Source: Streptomyces sp. NBC_00878 (GTDB lineage Bacteria; Actinomycetota; Actinomycetes; Streptomycetales; Streptomycetaceae). From it: DNA of 64,000 nucleotides. The position numbers and the translations under genes were made by a program. How positions within the stretch are numbered: position 1 is the first letter of the stretch; every line of letters begins with the position of its first letter. The notes below the pieces were generated by a model. It was given only the letters and a program-made list of their open reading frames with translations. It was not told the origin of the DNA and made no database searches. The DNA lies in the NCBI RefSeq assembly GCF_026341515.1, contig NZ_JAPEOK010000001.1, forward strand, positions 5,766,001 through 5,830,000, in the 5' to 3' direction. Below are positions 37,590 through 44,952 of the stretch, piece by piece.

Positions 37590-38057
37590 ATGGACGCAAC
37601 CGGACGCCGTCGACAGGGTTCTTATTCCGCATATGAGTTGACGGAAGAAACACCGGTGTACGTCATCTCGGTGGCCGCCCAGCTCTCCGGCCTGCACCCG
37701 CAGACCCTGCGCCAGTACGACCGCCTCGGCCTGGTCTCCCCGGACCGCACGGCCGGGCGCGGCCGCCGCTACTCGGCCCGCGACATCGAACTGCTGCGCA
37801 CCGTCCAGCAGTTGTCGCAGGACGAGGGCATCAACCTCGCGGGCATCAAGCGCATCATCGAACTGGAGAACCAGGTCGCCGCGCTCCAGTCCCGCGTCGC
37901 GGAGATGGAAGCGGCCCTGGACGGCGCGGCAGCGGCGATGCAACAGCGCGAGGCCGCGGTCCACGCCTCGTACCGCCGCGACCTGGTCCCGTACCAGGAG
38001 GTCCAGCAGACGAGCGCGCTGGTGGTGTGGCGCCCCAAGCGCCAGCAGTCGGACTGA
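37590..38057 (+). CDS. hspR: Heat-shock repressor HspR (MerR family)
   Basis: A 155-residue MerR-type repressor: YVISVAAQLSGLHPQTLRQY gives the winged HTH, followed by GLVSPDRTAGRGRRYSARDI. A coiled coil follows (IIELENQVAALQSRVAEMEA). HspR binds HAIR elements with DnaK as co-repressor and shuts off the dnaK operon, clpB and lon in Streptomyces. Matching HAIR sites exist here upstream of dnaK and of clpB (61372-61392), so both targets lie in this window. The start at 37590 is eight bases after the dnaJ stop. Confidence 0.97.
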   Translation: MDATGRRRQGSYSAYELTEETPVYVISVAAQLSGLHPQTLRQYDRLGLVSPDRTAGRGRRYSARDIELLRTVQQLSQDEGINLAGIKRIIELENQVAALQSRVAEMEAALDGAAAAMQQREAAVHASYRRDLVPYQEVQQTSALVVWRPKRQQSD

Positions 38058-38147
38058 CGGCCTGGCGGACTGACGGCCTGGCGGCCTGACGGACTTGGCG
38101 GACCGACACCACGCCAACTGTGTGAAGGGGCCCGGGGGTTGAGACAG

Positions 38148-38277
38148 CGATGCTGTTGGCGAACCCCGCTGGATGAGGGCAAGTGGGTTCTGCGTCCCAG
38201 CGACACGCCGTAAACCCGGCGTGTCGCTGGGACTCTCCCGACATTTACTTCGCCCGGCGGATTCGGCAACAGCATCG
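38148..38277. mobile_element. 130-bp nested palindromic element (MITE-like)
   Basis: Outer inverted repeats of 16 bp (CGATGCTGTTGGCGAA at 38148-38163; its complement with one mismatch at 38262-38277) enclose partly complementary arms. The centre is a perfect 17-bp hairpin: GTCCCAGCGACACGCCG at 38194-38210, loop TAAACC, and its complement at 38217-38233. It has no coding capacity. It abuts the break point of a truncated methyltransferase at its right end, suggesting insertion. Whether it has relatives elsewhere in the genome cannot be seen here. Confidence 0.6.
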
Positions 38278-38520
38278 TTGAGATGGCTGACGCGCCCCGA
38301 ACTCCTCCGTGACGCGGACGTACGCGTCGAGGTCGCCGTGATCGGGGTCTCCGCGATCGGGGTCGCCGTGATCGGGGTCGCCGTGATCGGGGTCGCCGTG
38401 ATCGGGGTCGCCGTGATCGGGGTCGCCGTGATCGGGGTCGCCGTGATCGGGGTCGAGCGGGTCGAGCGGGTCGTGGAGCGCGGCGAGCCGAGGATGCCGG
38501 AACGCCTCGCTCGCCGTCAG
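38278..38520 (-). pseudogene. N-terminal fragment of a SAM-dependent methyltransferase
   Basis: The minus-strand frame reads LTASEAFRHPRLAALHDPLD, then a run of DPDHG repeats, then DLDAYVRVTEEFGAR. Class I methyltransferases of actinobacteria typically start with exactly these two blocks (AFxHPRLAxLYDxLDPDRxDLDxYVxxxEEFGAR) followed by VLDxGCGTG. Here the sequence changes right after GAR, at the edge of the palindromic element, and the SAM-binding motif is absent. The 5' end overlaps the protease stop; no ATG or GTG start remains (CTG at 38520). Confidence 0.6.
38338..38454. repeat. 15-bp tandem repeat, eight copies
   Basis: The unit GTGATCGGGGTCGCC is repeated eight times with few changes (one unit has CGCGATC). 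On the minus strand it encodes DPDHG repeats inside the methyltransferase fragment, replacing the single DPDR of normal relatives. An in-frame microsatellite-like expansion. Confidence 0.9.
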
Positions 38521-39440
38521 CTGTTCTGGGCCCGGTCGTACACCTTCTTGGCCGTGGCTCCCCACACCTCTCCCTGCATCTCGGTCGGGGTCAGGCCGTC
38601 CAGTGAGGCGTTGACCGAGACGATGGTGCCCTTGCCCGTGGTGGCGTTGAAGTCGGCCAGCCAGGGGCCGCCGCTGGCGCCGCCGGTCATGTCACAGGGG
38701 ATGGCCTGCGAGCCGTCGCTCTTCTTCTTCGCCGTACCGACGCAGCGCAGGAGTTGCTCGCCGAGCTGTGGGTTGGTTGCGGAGTATCCGAGGGCGGAGA
38801 TGGTGCCGCCGACGGCGCGGTTGAAGGCGATGGCCTGGCCGCCCACCACGTCGGTGAGTTTACGGCCGCTCATGTCGGCGTCGACGGTCAGCGCGGACAT
38901 GTCGTTGGTGGAGTCTTCCTCCCAGCTGCGCGGGGCCGCGGCGCTACGGACCGCGAACATGCCGTACGGCTTCTGGCCCTTGAGGTAGCCGGGGACGAAC
39001 ACCATCGAGCTGCTGGTGTTCACGGGCGAGGAGCCCAGGCGCACGCAGTGCGCCGCGGTCATCACGGCGGAGCGGTTGGCGCTCTTCACGGCCGTGGCCG
39101 TGCACCAGGTGTCGGAGCCCCGGGCGTTGACGAAGAAGAGCCGACCCACGGTCTTCAGAGCGGTGCCCTCCCACGGTTTGGCCTTCGGCCCGGTCGGGCC
39201 GAGGTCCACCGACTTCCCGACGGCCTTGATACGGGCCGACGTCCAGTAGGCGAGGGCGTCCTTGCGTTCCTTGGCGGTGAAATTCACGACGGAGACCGGG
39301 TCGGGCGCGGCGGCCTGTGCCTGGCCCGCCATCGCCATCGCCGCGAGCGGGGCGGCGACGGCGAGGGCCGTGGTGGCCGCGGCGAGTCCCATGCCCCGGC
39401 GACGAAGACGCCGGACGAAGGAAGTGGAGGTCTCGGGCAT
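38517..39440 (-). CDS. Secreted trypsin-like serine protease
   Basis: A 307-residue exported protease. The twin-arginine-like N-terminus VRRLRRRGMGLAAATTALAV leads to a signal cleavage near GQAQAA. The catalytic triad of the chymotrypsin fold is visible: His in MTAAHC near residue 130, Asp in NDMSAL near residue 178 and Ser in GGASGGPW near residue 254. Cysteine pairs around TWCTAT and AAHC, and RCVG and IPCD, suit disulfides. GAGGAG lies eight bases before the ATG. Target proteins are unknown. Confidence 0.88.
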   Translation of the reverse strand: MPETSTSFVRRLRRRGMGLAAATTALAVAAPLAAMAMAGQAQAAAPDPVSVVNFTAKERKDALAYWTSARIKAVGKSVDLGPTGPKAKPWEGTALKTVGRLFFVNARGSDTWCTATAVKSANRSAVMTAAHCVRLGSSPVNTSSSMVFVPGYLKGQKPYGMFAVRSAAAPRSWEEDSTNDMSALTVDADMSGRKLTDVVGGQAIAFNRAVGGTISALGYSATNPQLGEQLLRCVGTAKKKSDGSQAIPCDMTGGASGGPWLADFNATTGKGTIVSVNASLDGLTPTEMQGEVWGATAKKVYDRAQNS

Positions 39441-39592
39441 GGCGGATATCTCCTCGGTCGGTGCAGGCAGCGGCAGCGGACGGGTGCCGTCCGAACGCCC
39501 TGCAAGAGGAGGTACCCGTCTGTCCGGTTCGGGCTGTCGATGATCTGTGACACAAGGGTGCGCGTGGGGCCGGGGGTGCCACCGGCCCGACC

Positions 39593-39793
39593 TCAGGAGT
39601 CGTGAGTCGGGCGCCCGGCTGTACGGGCGTGATGCAGCAGCCCCGCGAGGCCCTGCGGGGCGGTGGACACGATGACCTCCGGGGTGTCGCTCTCGCGGAG
39701 GCGGAGGGTGCCGTCGAGGGCGGTGGCTATGTAGAGGCAGTTCTGGTCGGGGGCTCCACTGAACGAAGACTTCTGCCAGTGCAGTTCGGACAT
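39593..39793 (-). CDS. DUF397 small protein (second module)
   Basis: A 66-residue DUF397 protein (ELHWQKSSFSGAPDQNCLYI, LRLRESDTPEVIV). It lies nine bases downstream of an HTH/DUF5753 gene and is the counterpart of the DUF397 gene at 18934. Expected to act with the adjacent regulator. Confidence 0.9.
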   Translation of the reverse strand: MSELHWQKSSFSGAPDQNCLYIATALDGTLRLRESDTPEVIVSTAPQGLAGLLHHARTAGRPTHDS

Positions 39794-39802
39794 CAGGGCC
39801 TC

Positions 39803-40684
39803 CTAGAGGGTGTAGAGCAAGTGCTGGATGAGAGAAAGCGAGTCCTTCACCGAGTGTGCATCGGGGGCCAACGATACGTCGACAGGACCGAGGGCGTTCT
39901 CGGCGAGCCGGTCGAACAACGTGCCGTACTGAACGAGTTGTGCTGGCTCGCGCAGGTAGTCGGTGGCCGTCGCGCGGTCGAGGACCACGGTGCCCAGCCG
40001 TGGAGCATGGGGGATGACATGGACGAAGTTCCCGCTGAGGGCCGCGTACGCCTGTGCGCTGAACGGATAGACCTGGATCGTCACGTTCGGCTGTCGGGCC
40101 AGCTCGATGAGCCGCACCAGCTGCTCGCGTACGACTTGGGCGCTGCCGAACCGCATGTGCAGAGCGGCTTCGTGGATCACGGCATGGACGGAAGGCGGGT
40201 TCTTGCCGGTGAGGATGTGCTGCCGTTCCATACGGAACTTCAGGGCCTCGTTGATGTTCTCGAAGCCCAGCTTGGGGCTGTTGAAGATGGCCCGCGCGTA
40301 GTCGGCGGTCTGGAAGAGCCCCGGAATGAACAGCGACTCGTGTACCCGCAGTGATGCGGCCTGGGCCTCCAGTTCAGCGAGGTTGAGTGCACCAGACCCC
40401 AGATGCTTCTTGTGCGCGCTCCACCATCCTTTGCCGGTTGCCTCGGACAGGGACACCAGCGCGTCAATATAGGGCTTGTCTGTGCAACCGTACGTGTCGC
40501 ACAACTCCAGGAGCCGCTCAGTCAGGATCGATGTCCGACCCAGCTCGATATGACTGAGCTGCGCTCGGCTCATGCCGATGCGCTGAGCGGCGTCAGCTGC
40601 GCTTAACCCCGCCTGTTCGCGCAGTTGTTTGAGTTCGAAGCCCAGACGGTGCTGGCGTTCACTGATGGTGGTGCGTAGTCCCAC
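39803..40684 (-). CDS. WhiJ-type HTH regulator (XRE HTH plus DUF5753), second module
   Basis: A 293-residue regulator with an XRE HTH at residues 10-65 (LGFELKQLREQAGLSAADAA, RIGMSRAQLSHIELG). The DUF5753 domain runs from VHESLFIPGLFQTADYARAI to VTIQVYPFSAQAYAALSG. The start is a GTG at 40684 with AAGGAG five bases upstream. It is divergent from an RsbW-like ATPase (40939) across a 254-bp region that probably contains both promoters. Codon use is slightly less GC-biased than in the FG-GAP or chaperone genes. Confidence 0.88.
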   Translation of the reverse strand: MGLRTTISERQHRLGFELKQLREQAGLSAADAAQRIGMSRAQLSHIELGRTSILTERLLELCDTYGCTDKPYIDALVSLSEATGKGWWSAHKKHLGSGALNLAELEAQAASLRVHESLFIPGLFQTADYARAIFNSPKLGFENINEALKFRMERQHILTGKNPPSVHAVIHEAALHMRFGSAQVVREQLVRLIELARQPNVTIQVYPFSAQAYAALSGNFVHVIPHAPRLGTVVLDRATATDYLREPAQLVQYGTLFDRLAENALGPVDVSLAPDAHSVKDSLSLIQHLLYTL

Positions 40685-40938
40685 GGTCGCTCCTTGGAAG
40701 CTCCCTCGGAGTCTGCACTGTGCGGGGGAGGGTGGTCCAACGGGTTTGGTGAATGGGTTGAGATGTCTATCCCTGTGACGCTACGGTGAGTGCGGTTTCA
40801 GTCACGCAATGAAACCGTTCAACTCCCCCTGCCCACAAGCCGACAGAGCACCCGCCCCTCCATCCAGGAGCGCGCGGGCATCGCCATCGCCGGGCGCGGG
40901 GTCGGCCATCCCTCCACCCCCGACTGGAGCCGACGCCC

Positions 40939-41370
40939 ATGAACCCTGCCCGCCGTGCCGCCCACCGTCCCGCTCAACTCACCCACGAATACAGCCTGTT
41001 CGCCCCCGCCGACGCCACCGCGCCCCGCGTCTGCCGGGACTTCGTACGCGCCGTCCTGTTCACGCACGACAGGGAATCCCTCGTCATGCCCGCCGCACTC
41101 TGCACCTCGGAACTCGTCACGAACGTCCATCTGCACACCAAGGGCGCCGCCATGCTCCGTGTCCGGCTGAACCCGGCCCGCCTCCATGTGAGCGTCTTCG
41201 ACGAGAGCCCCGATCCACCGGTCGTGGCGCACCCGGCCGCGGGGGTTGCCGCCTGCTGGGGGCGAGGGCTTGCCCTGGTCGAGGAGGTGGCGGACGGGTG
41301 GGGCGTCGCCTACGGGAGGGCGGGGCGGTACGCGAAGGGGGTGTGGTTCGAGCTGTGGCTGGCGGGGTGA
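40939..41370 (+). CDS. RsbW-like ATP-binding protein, second module
   Basis: A 143-residue GHKL ATPase (ALCTSELVTNVHLHTKGAAM as N box; VFDESPDPP and WGRGLALVEEVADGWGV as G boxes). Homologous in fold to the 17488-17883 protein and divergent from an HTH/DUF5753 gene in the same way. Probably a protein kinase/anti-sigma-like switch or a partner of the regulator. The ATG at 40939 has no clear ribosome site. Confidence 0.82.
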   Translation: MNPARRAAHRPAQLTHEYSLFAPADATAPRVCRDFVRAVLFTHDRESLVMPAALCTSELVTNVHLHTKGAAMLRVRLNPARLHVSVFDESPDPPVVAHPAAGVAACWGRGLALVEEVADGWGVAYGRAGRYAKGVWFELWLAG

Positions 41371-41386
41371 GTCGTTTCTGCTTCAT

Positions 41387-41402
41387 CTGTTCGAGTGAAC
41401 AG
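41387..41402. promoter_or_regulatory. Perfect palindrome upstream of the Uma2 gene
   Basis: CTGTTC-GAGT-GAACAG, a 6-bp inverted repeat around four bases, about 100 bp before the Uma2 ATG. A related GAAC motif follows (GCGAACG). A plausible operator; the binding protein is unknown, and the nearby HTH regulators are candidates. Confidence 0.4.
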
Positions 41403-41500
41403 CGAACGTTTCCGCAGGTGAGCCCATGTGGCTGCCTACCGTGATGGCGTTGCTTGTGCCACAAGCACGCCCAGCCCACACTTGAGGAGGTGACGCCGCT

Positions 41501-42166
41501 ATGACCGCTCTTGCGCACGAGAGGCCCGAGACCATGACCGAGATCAGGACCGAGCCTCAGTACCGACCCGAGAACGGGCCCAGCCTCGACGAGGTCGTGT
41601 GGCAGGCATGGGAGGCCATGGAACTCCCCGAGGGCTACCGCGCTGAGATCATCGAGGGAGCTATCGAGGTGTCGCCCACCGGTCGTTTTTCGCACGGCCA
41701 GATCATCAACCTGCTCCGGGATGACCTGGTGGTCTTCCTGAAGGACGGGGACTTCGCCGCGCGGAGCGACTTCAACGTCATCCATAAGGGGAGCGCCTGG
41801 ATTCCCGACCTCTTCATCGTCCCCAGAGACACGGAGCGGTACATCACCGCCGATGGCGTGGGGATCTCCGCAGCCGCTGTCCGTCTGGTGGTGGAGGTCG
41901 TCTCCCCGGGCAAACGCAACCAGGACCGCGACCGCGTCAAGAAACGCCGCGAATACGCCCGTGCCGCCATCCCCGTATACGTCCTTATCGACGACTACGA
42001 CGATGAGGGCACGGTAACCGTCCTCACCGAACCCCGTCCCGAGAAGGCCGACTGGGTGGGCGTTCACCGCGTGCCCTACGGCACCGAGGTCACCATCCCC
42101 GAAGGTCCCGCCAAGGGTTTCGTCGTCACGGAGGCGATCACGGGACCTGCGCGAGTCAGGAAGTAG
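41501..42166 (+). CDS. Uma2-family nuclease-fold protein (DUF820)
   Basis: A 221-residue protein of the Uma2/DUF820 family, a PD-(D/E)XK-like fold. WQAWEAMELPEGYRAEIIEG, then SAWIPDLFIV with the conserved Asp, and VRLVVEVVSPGKRNQDRDRV with the Glu. These families are abundant in Streptomyces, and activity is mostly unproven. GAGGAGG precedes the ATG by nine bases. An alternative in-frame ATG is at residue 12. A hairpin after the gene separates it from a convergent small gene. Confidence 0.82.
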   Translation: MTALAHERPETMTEIRTEPQYRPENGPSLDEVVWQAWEAMELPEGYRAEIIEGAIEVSPTGRFSHGQIINLLRDDLVVFLKDGDFAARSDFNVIHKGSAWIPDLFIVPRDTERYITADGVGISAAAVRLVVEVVSPGKRNQDRDRVKKRREYARAAIPVYVLIDDYDDEGTVTVLTEPRPEKADWVGVHRVPYGTEVTIPEGPAKGFVVTEAITGPARVRK

Positions 42167-42195
42167 AGCGCGGTAGAGCGCGACTTCCCCCCTTC

Positions 42196-42223
42196 CCGGT
42201 AACCGGAACAACAGGGTTACCGG
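42196..42223. terminator. Hairpin between convergent genes
   Basis: CCGGTAACC and GGTTACCGG form a 9-bp perfect stem with a ten-base loop. It overlaps the stop of the minus-strand gene at 42217 and probably serves both directions. Confidence 0.5.
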
Positions 42224-42471
42224 CCCATCGTCTGCCAGACCGTCAGTGCCAGTGCCAGGCACGACGTGGCCGCCGCCAGTGACGGCAGGGGCCAGCGGGT
42301 GCGCTCCAGGGCCTCGATACGGGTCTCGTGTTCGTCGAGGGTCTTGTCGGTCTGGTCGGCGCGCTGGAGGAGGAGCGCGAGGTCTCCCCGGGTGGTGGCG
42401 AACCCGACGTCGACCGACCGGCGCAGGCGTTCCAGCTCCAGGACGACTTCCTCTGCCTCGGTCGAGGTCAT
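42217..42471 (-). CDS. 84-aa coiled-coil protein with C-terminal TM
   Basis: A short protein with heptad-rich helices (EAEEVVLELERLRRSVDVGF, TLDEHETRIEALERTRWP) and one C-terminal TM helix (SLAAATSCLALALTVWQTMG). GGGAGG lies seven bases before the ATG. The topology resembles small membrane proteins sometimes encoded near phage lysis genes, but nothing phage-like is adjacent. Function unknown. Confidence 0.6.
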   Translation of the reverse strand: MTSTEAEEVVLELERLRRSVDVGFATTRGDLALLLQRADQTDKTLDEHETRIEALERTRWPLPSLAAATSCLALALTVWQTMGR

Positions 42472-42620
42472 CGGTGGCCTCCCGGTGTGGTCGGACCGCC
42501 GATTAACGGCTGCGTGGATCGCGTGGATTGCGCGGTGCGCGAGGTGTGCGAGGTGTGCGCGATGCGCGCGGCCTGCGTGGTCTGCCTGGCGTTCATGGGG
42601 GAGTTCGGTGCGGTGTTCAT
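42468..42620 (-). CDS. Possible 50-aa ORF coupled to the coiled-coil gene
   Basis: A frame starting at ATG 42620 and rich in Thr, Arg, Ala and Ser. It ends with an ATGA overlap onto the coiled-coil gene, the only argument for it. There is no ribosome site and composition is low-complexity, with CGCGATGCG-like local repeats. It may be leader sequence only. Confidence 0.25.
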   Translation of the reverse strand: MNTAPNSPMNARQTTQAARIAHTSHTSRTAQSTRSTQPLIGGPTTPGGHR

Positions 42621-42707
42621 GAATCGGTGGCCTTCGTTTCGAGGTCTTCGGGGCACCGGCCGCAGTGCGAGCCGTTCGCTTTCGGCTGCACCCCCATCCC
42701 CAGGTAT

Positions 42708-42723
42708 GGGAACATGTGTTCGA
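42708..42723. promoter_or_regulatory. Candidate LexA (SOS) box
   Basis: GGGAAC-ATGT-GTTCGA matches the actinobacterial LexA consensus TCGAAC-N4-GTTCGA at 10 of 12 defined positions, with a perfect right half. It lies between the divergent coiled-coil/small ORF pair and the XRE gene, 217 bp before the latter's start. Confidence 0.4.
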
Positions 42724-42939
42724 TAGTGATGAACGAGCGAACAGAGTGGCATGGTGCGAGCGCGTGCGCAAGTTGATTCGCCCGGGAGGGTTGGCGTGAT
42801 GGCCGAGCTACGGATGGTGCCTGAACAGGCTTTTGTGGAGCACTCATTGCCGAATCTCCACGGTTACGTGCGAGCGCGCACACATACCGGCACCGGTGCG
42901 ATCGATACCCTCTCCCCGCGACGACAGGAGAGCGGACAC

Positions 42940-43473
42940 ATGGGTTCCAGCTCACGGGCAGGGGCCCGTACAGACCAGACCTACCGAGCCGCCGGTCTTG
43001 AGGACTTCGCCGGCTGGATCGAGGATCTGCTGCGCAGCCGCGACTACGACATCGACAGCCCGCGCGGTGGCGGCCGTTCGAAGCTCGCCGACGACGCCGG
43101 GGTGCACCGGGCCGCCGTGAGCCGGTTGCTGCAACGGCAGTCCATGCCCGACCTGGAGACGATGCGGCGCATCGCGGCCGTACTGGGCGTGCCCCTGCGG
43201 GAGATGCTCATCCGCTCGGGCCGGCTCACCGAGGACGACCTGCCGCTGACCGGCGGGGGCCGCCCGGCGGACGGGACCGGCAACGCGACCGGCAACGGGA
43301 CCGGGAATGCGACCCGGGCCGGGGTCGGAAACGGGGGCGCGGTCGGGAGCGGAGACGGTGAGGTCCGGCTTCCGCTCAGCCCGGAGGAGGCCGCTTGCCG
43401 CATGGGCGTTCCGCCCGAACTCCATGGTCTGTTCGCCAAGGTGGCGCGGCAGTTCCTGCCGGAGGGCGGTTGA
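42940..43473 (+). CDS. XRE-type HTH regulator with Gly/Asn-rich linker
   Basis: A 177-residue protein with an HTH at residues 30-85 (SKLADDAGVHRAAVSRLLQR, PDLETMRRIAAVLGVPLREM). A low-complexity TGNATGNGTGNATRAG linker follows, then a C-terminal segment PEEAACRMGVPPELHGLFAK. AGGAG lies ten bases before the ATG at 42940. An upstream extension to 42751 is open but lacks support. The next gene starts at or just after its stop, so the two are co-transcribed. Targets are unknown. Confidence 0.75.
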   Translation: MGSSSRAGARTDQTYRAAGLEDFAGWIEDLLRSRDYDIDSPRGGGRSKLADDAGVHRAAVSRLLQRQSMPDLETMRRIAAVLGVPLREMLIRSGRLTEDDLPLTGGGRPADGTGNATGNGTGNATRAGVGNGGAVGSGDGEVRLPLSPEEAACRMGVPPELHGLFAKVARQFLPEGG

Positions 43474-43496
43474 CGGCGAAGGGGTCGGATCGCGGA

Positions 43497-43865
43497 ATGG
43501 CGAATCCAGGGGACCCGGGCGACGAGGCGGGACGCGTCGCCAGGCTCGCGGGCGAACTGCTCGCCGTACTAGCCGAGAAGGTGCGGGCAGCCGGTCCCGA
43601 GTCCGTACGTGTCCTCACGGAGGAGGAGCTTCAGCGGCACCAGTTGAACTGGTTCCGCGCGGGCTGGGAGGAACACGCTCGCGCGACCGGCCTGGAAGGG
43701 CAGGCCCGACCCGGGGGCGGCGCCGCCGGGCATCCCGACAGCGAGGACTTCCCGGTACCGCCCTCCGCCCGCCTCCTCCATTTCCCTCTCCCTCAGCGCC
43801 CGCTGGATGACGAGGGCGGAGACGGAGACGGAGACGGGCACGGGGGCGGGGGCGGGAGGGCCTGA
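43497..43865 (+). CDS. 122-aa hypothetical protein
   Basis: A protein with a helical N-terminal half (AGRVARLAGELLAVLAEKVR, LTEEELQRHQLNWFRAGWEE) and a Pro/Gly/Asp-rich C-terminal tail. A TTG at 43470 overlapping the regulator stop, with GGAGG four bases upstream, is an alternative start and would make translation coupled. No family recognised; its tight linkage to the XRE gene suggests a partner role. Confidence 0.55.
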   Translation: MANPGDPGDEAGRVARLAGELLAVLAEKVRAAGPESVRVLTEEELQRHQLNWFRAGWEEHARATGLEGQARPGGGAAGHPDSEDFPVPPSARLLHFPLPQRPLDDEGGDGDGDGHGGGGGRA

Positions 43866-43897
43866 TCGGGGGAGGGGCAGCCCCCCGAACCCCCCGC

Positions 43898-43946
43898 TCC
43901 TCAAACGCCGGAGGGGCTAACCAGTAGCCCGTCCGGCGTTTGAGGA
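43898..43946. repeat. Dispersed Streptomyces palindromic repeat
   Basis: TCCTCAAACGCCGGA (43898-43912) and its exact complement (43932-43946) form a 15-bp stem with a 19-base loop. I recall this CGTCCGGCGTTTGAGGACGA palindrome as very common in Streptomyces intergenic regions. It lies between convergent genes and probably acts as a terminator or mRNA end. Confidence 0.8.
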
Positions 43947-44029
43947 CGAGGCCGTTCAGGCCGACAGCGGGGGTCTGGGGCGGCAGCCCCCAGGGACGGG
44001 AAGGGCAGGGGCGGCGGGCGGGGGCGAGG

Positions 44030-44527
44030 TCACCGAGTCGGGCGACACACCGTCGGCTCGTCGAAGATCTCGGCGAGGTCGCAGGCCAACTCGGCCTCCC
44101 AGTCGGCAGCGTCGGCACCGGTCAAGTCCTCCACGGCCGTCACACCCGTACCCGTGGCCATACCCGCACCAGTACCCGCAGGGGTCAGTATGGGCGGCGG
44201 CGTCGGCGACGGCGTCAGCGCCGCCTGGAGCCAGGAGTCGAGATCGCGTTCCGTGTAGCTCTCGACGCAGGCGACGATCGCCTCGCGGAGGGTGGCGGTA
44301 TCGGTGAGCCCGGCGAGCTCGGGCCAGTCGACGTCGCACGGGTCGGGGACGAGGACGGGCGCGGACACGGGCGCGAGGACGGACGCGGGCGTGAGGACGG
44401 GCGCGTACCGCGATACGCCACCGCTATCGGCCGTCGAGGCCGTCGCGGGCGTAGCGGCCGTCATGGCCGTCACGGCCAGGCAGCCCGCCGCCAGGAGCGG
44501 TATGAGGCATCGGGAGAGCGTGCGCAT
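44030..44527 (-). CDS. 165-aa secreted hypothetical protein
   Basis: The signal peptide (MRTLSRCLIPLLAAGCLAVT to TPATAS) is followed by a Val/Pro-rich spacer and a folded part with two cysteine-bearing segments (DPCDVDWPELAG, EAIVACVESYTERD, ELACDLAEIFDE, TVCRP), enough for two disulfides. The ATG at 44527 has TGGAG six bases upstream. A predicted lipobox is not clear (LAAGC is early). It ends near the palindromic repeat. No family recognised. Confidence 0.65.
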   Translation of the reverse strand: MRTLSRCLIPLLAAGCLAVTAMTAATPATASTADSGGVSRYAPVLTPASVLAPVSAPVLVPDPCDVDWPELAGLTDTATLREAIVACVESYTERDLDSWLQAALTPSPTPPPILTPAGTGAGMATGTGVTAVEDLTGADAADWEAELACDLAEIFDEPTVCRPTR

Positions 44528-44952
44528 GAGGACTCCAGAGTGAAGGGAGACATGAGGGAGGGACGAGCCGCCGGTTCCGGCAACTCCTCCTGGCAACTCC
44601 TCCCAGCAACTTCCGAGAACCGCGCCACCGCAATCCGTACGCGGCCGAACAGGTGCCCGCGCTGACCCGACGGTGTGTTTCCGGCCACTTCCGCCCCAGG
44701 CGCGCCCCACCCTCGCCCAAGCCCTGGCCTGCACCCTCGTCCCTCTTGTCCTCCTCGTGTGCCTTGCCCCGCCCCAGGTGCGACGAGTCTGTGCACTCCC
44801 ACGCGATGGATTTCCCCCACATCACCCCGGTCTCTCCACAGGTTTCTGTTGCTATCTCGTTAGCGGGTACTCCTTGACGCCCCGGAAACCCCAGCGTTGG
44901 CTTTTGGACACTGGGTACGCACAGTTGCGCCCTCGTCCGGAAGGCACCCCAA
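44528..44952. other. Non-coding region, divergent promoters
   Basis: 425 bp between the divergent secreted-protein gene and the solute-binding lipoprotein gene. I see no supported gene, hairpin or riboswitch. It should contain promoters for both flanking genes. Confidence 0.5.

Noticed and set aside
38338..38454. CRISPR-like direct repeats
   Set aside because: Units are contiguous 15-mers without spacers and encode DPDHG; this is a tandem repeat, not a CRISPR array.
41387..41402. LexA box upstream of Uma2
   Set aside because: The half-sites are in the opposite order (GTTC-N4-GAAC) from the SOS consensus; kept only as an unassigned palindrome.
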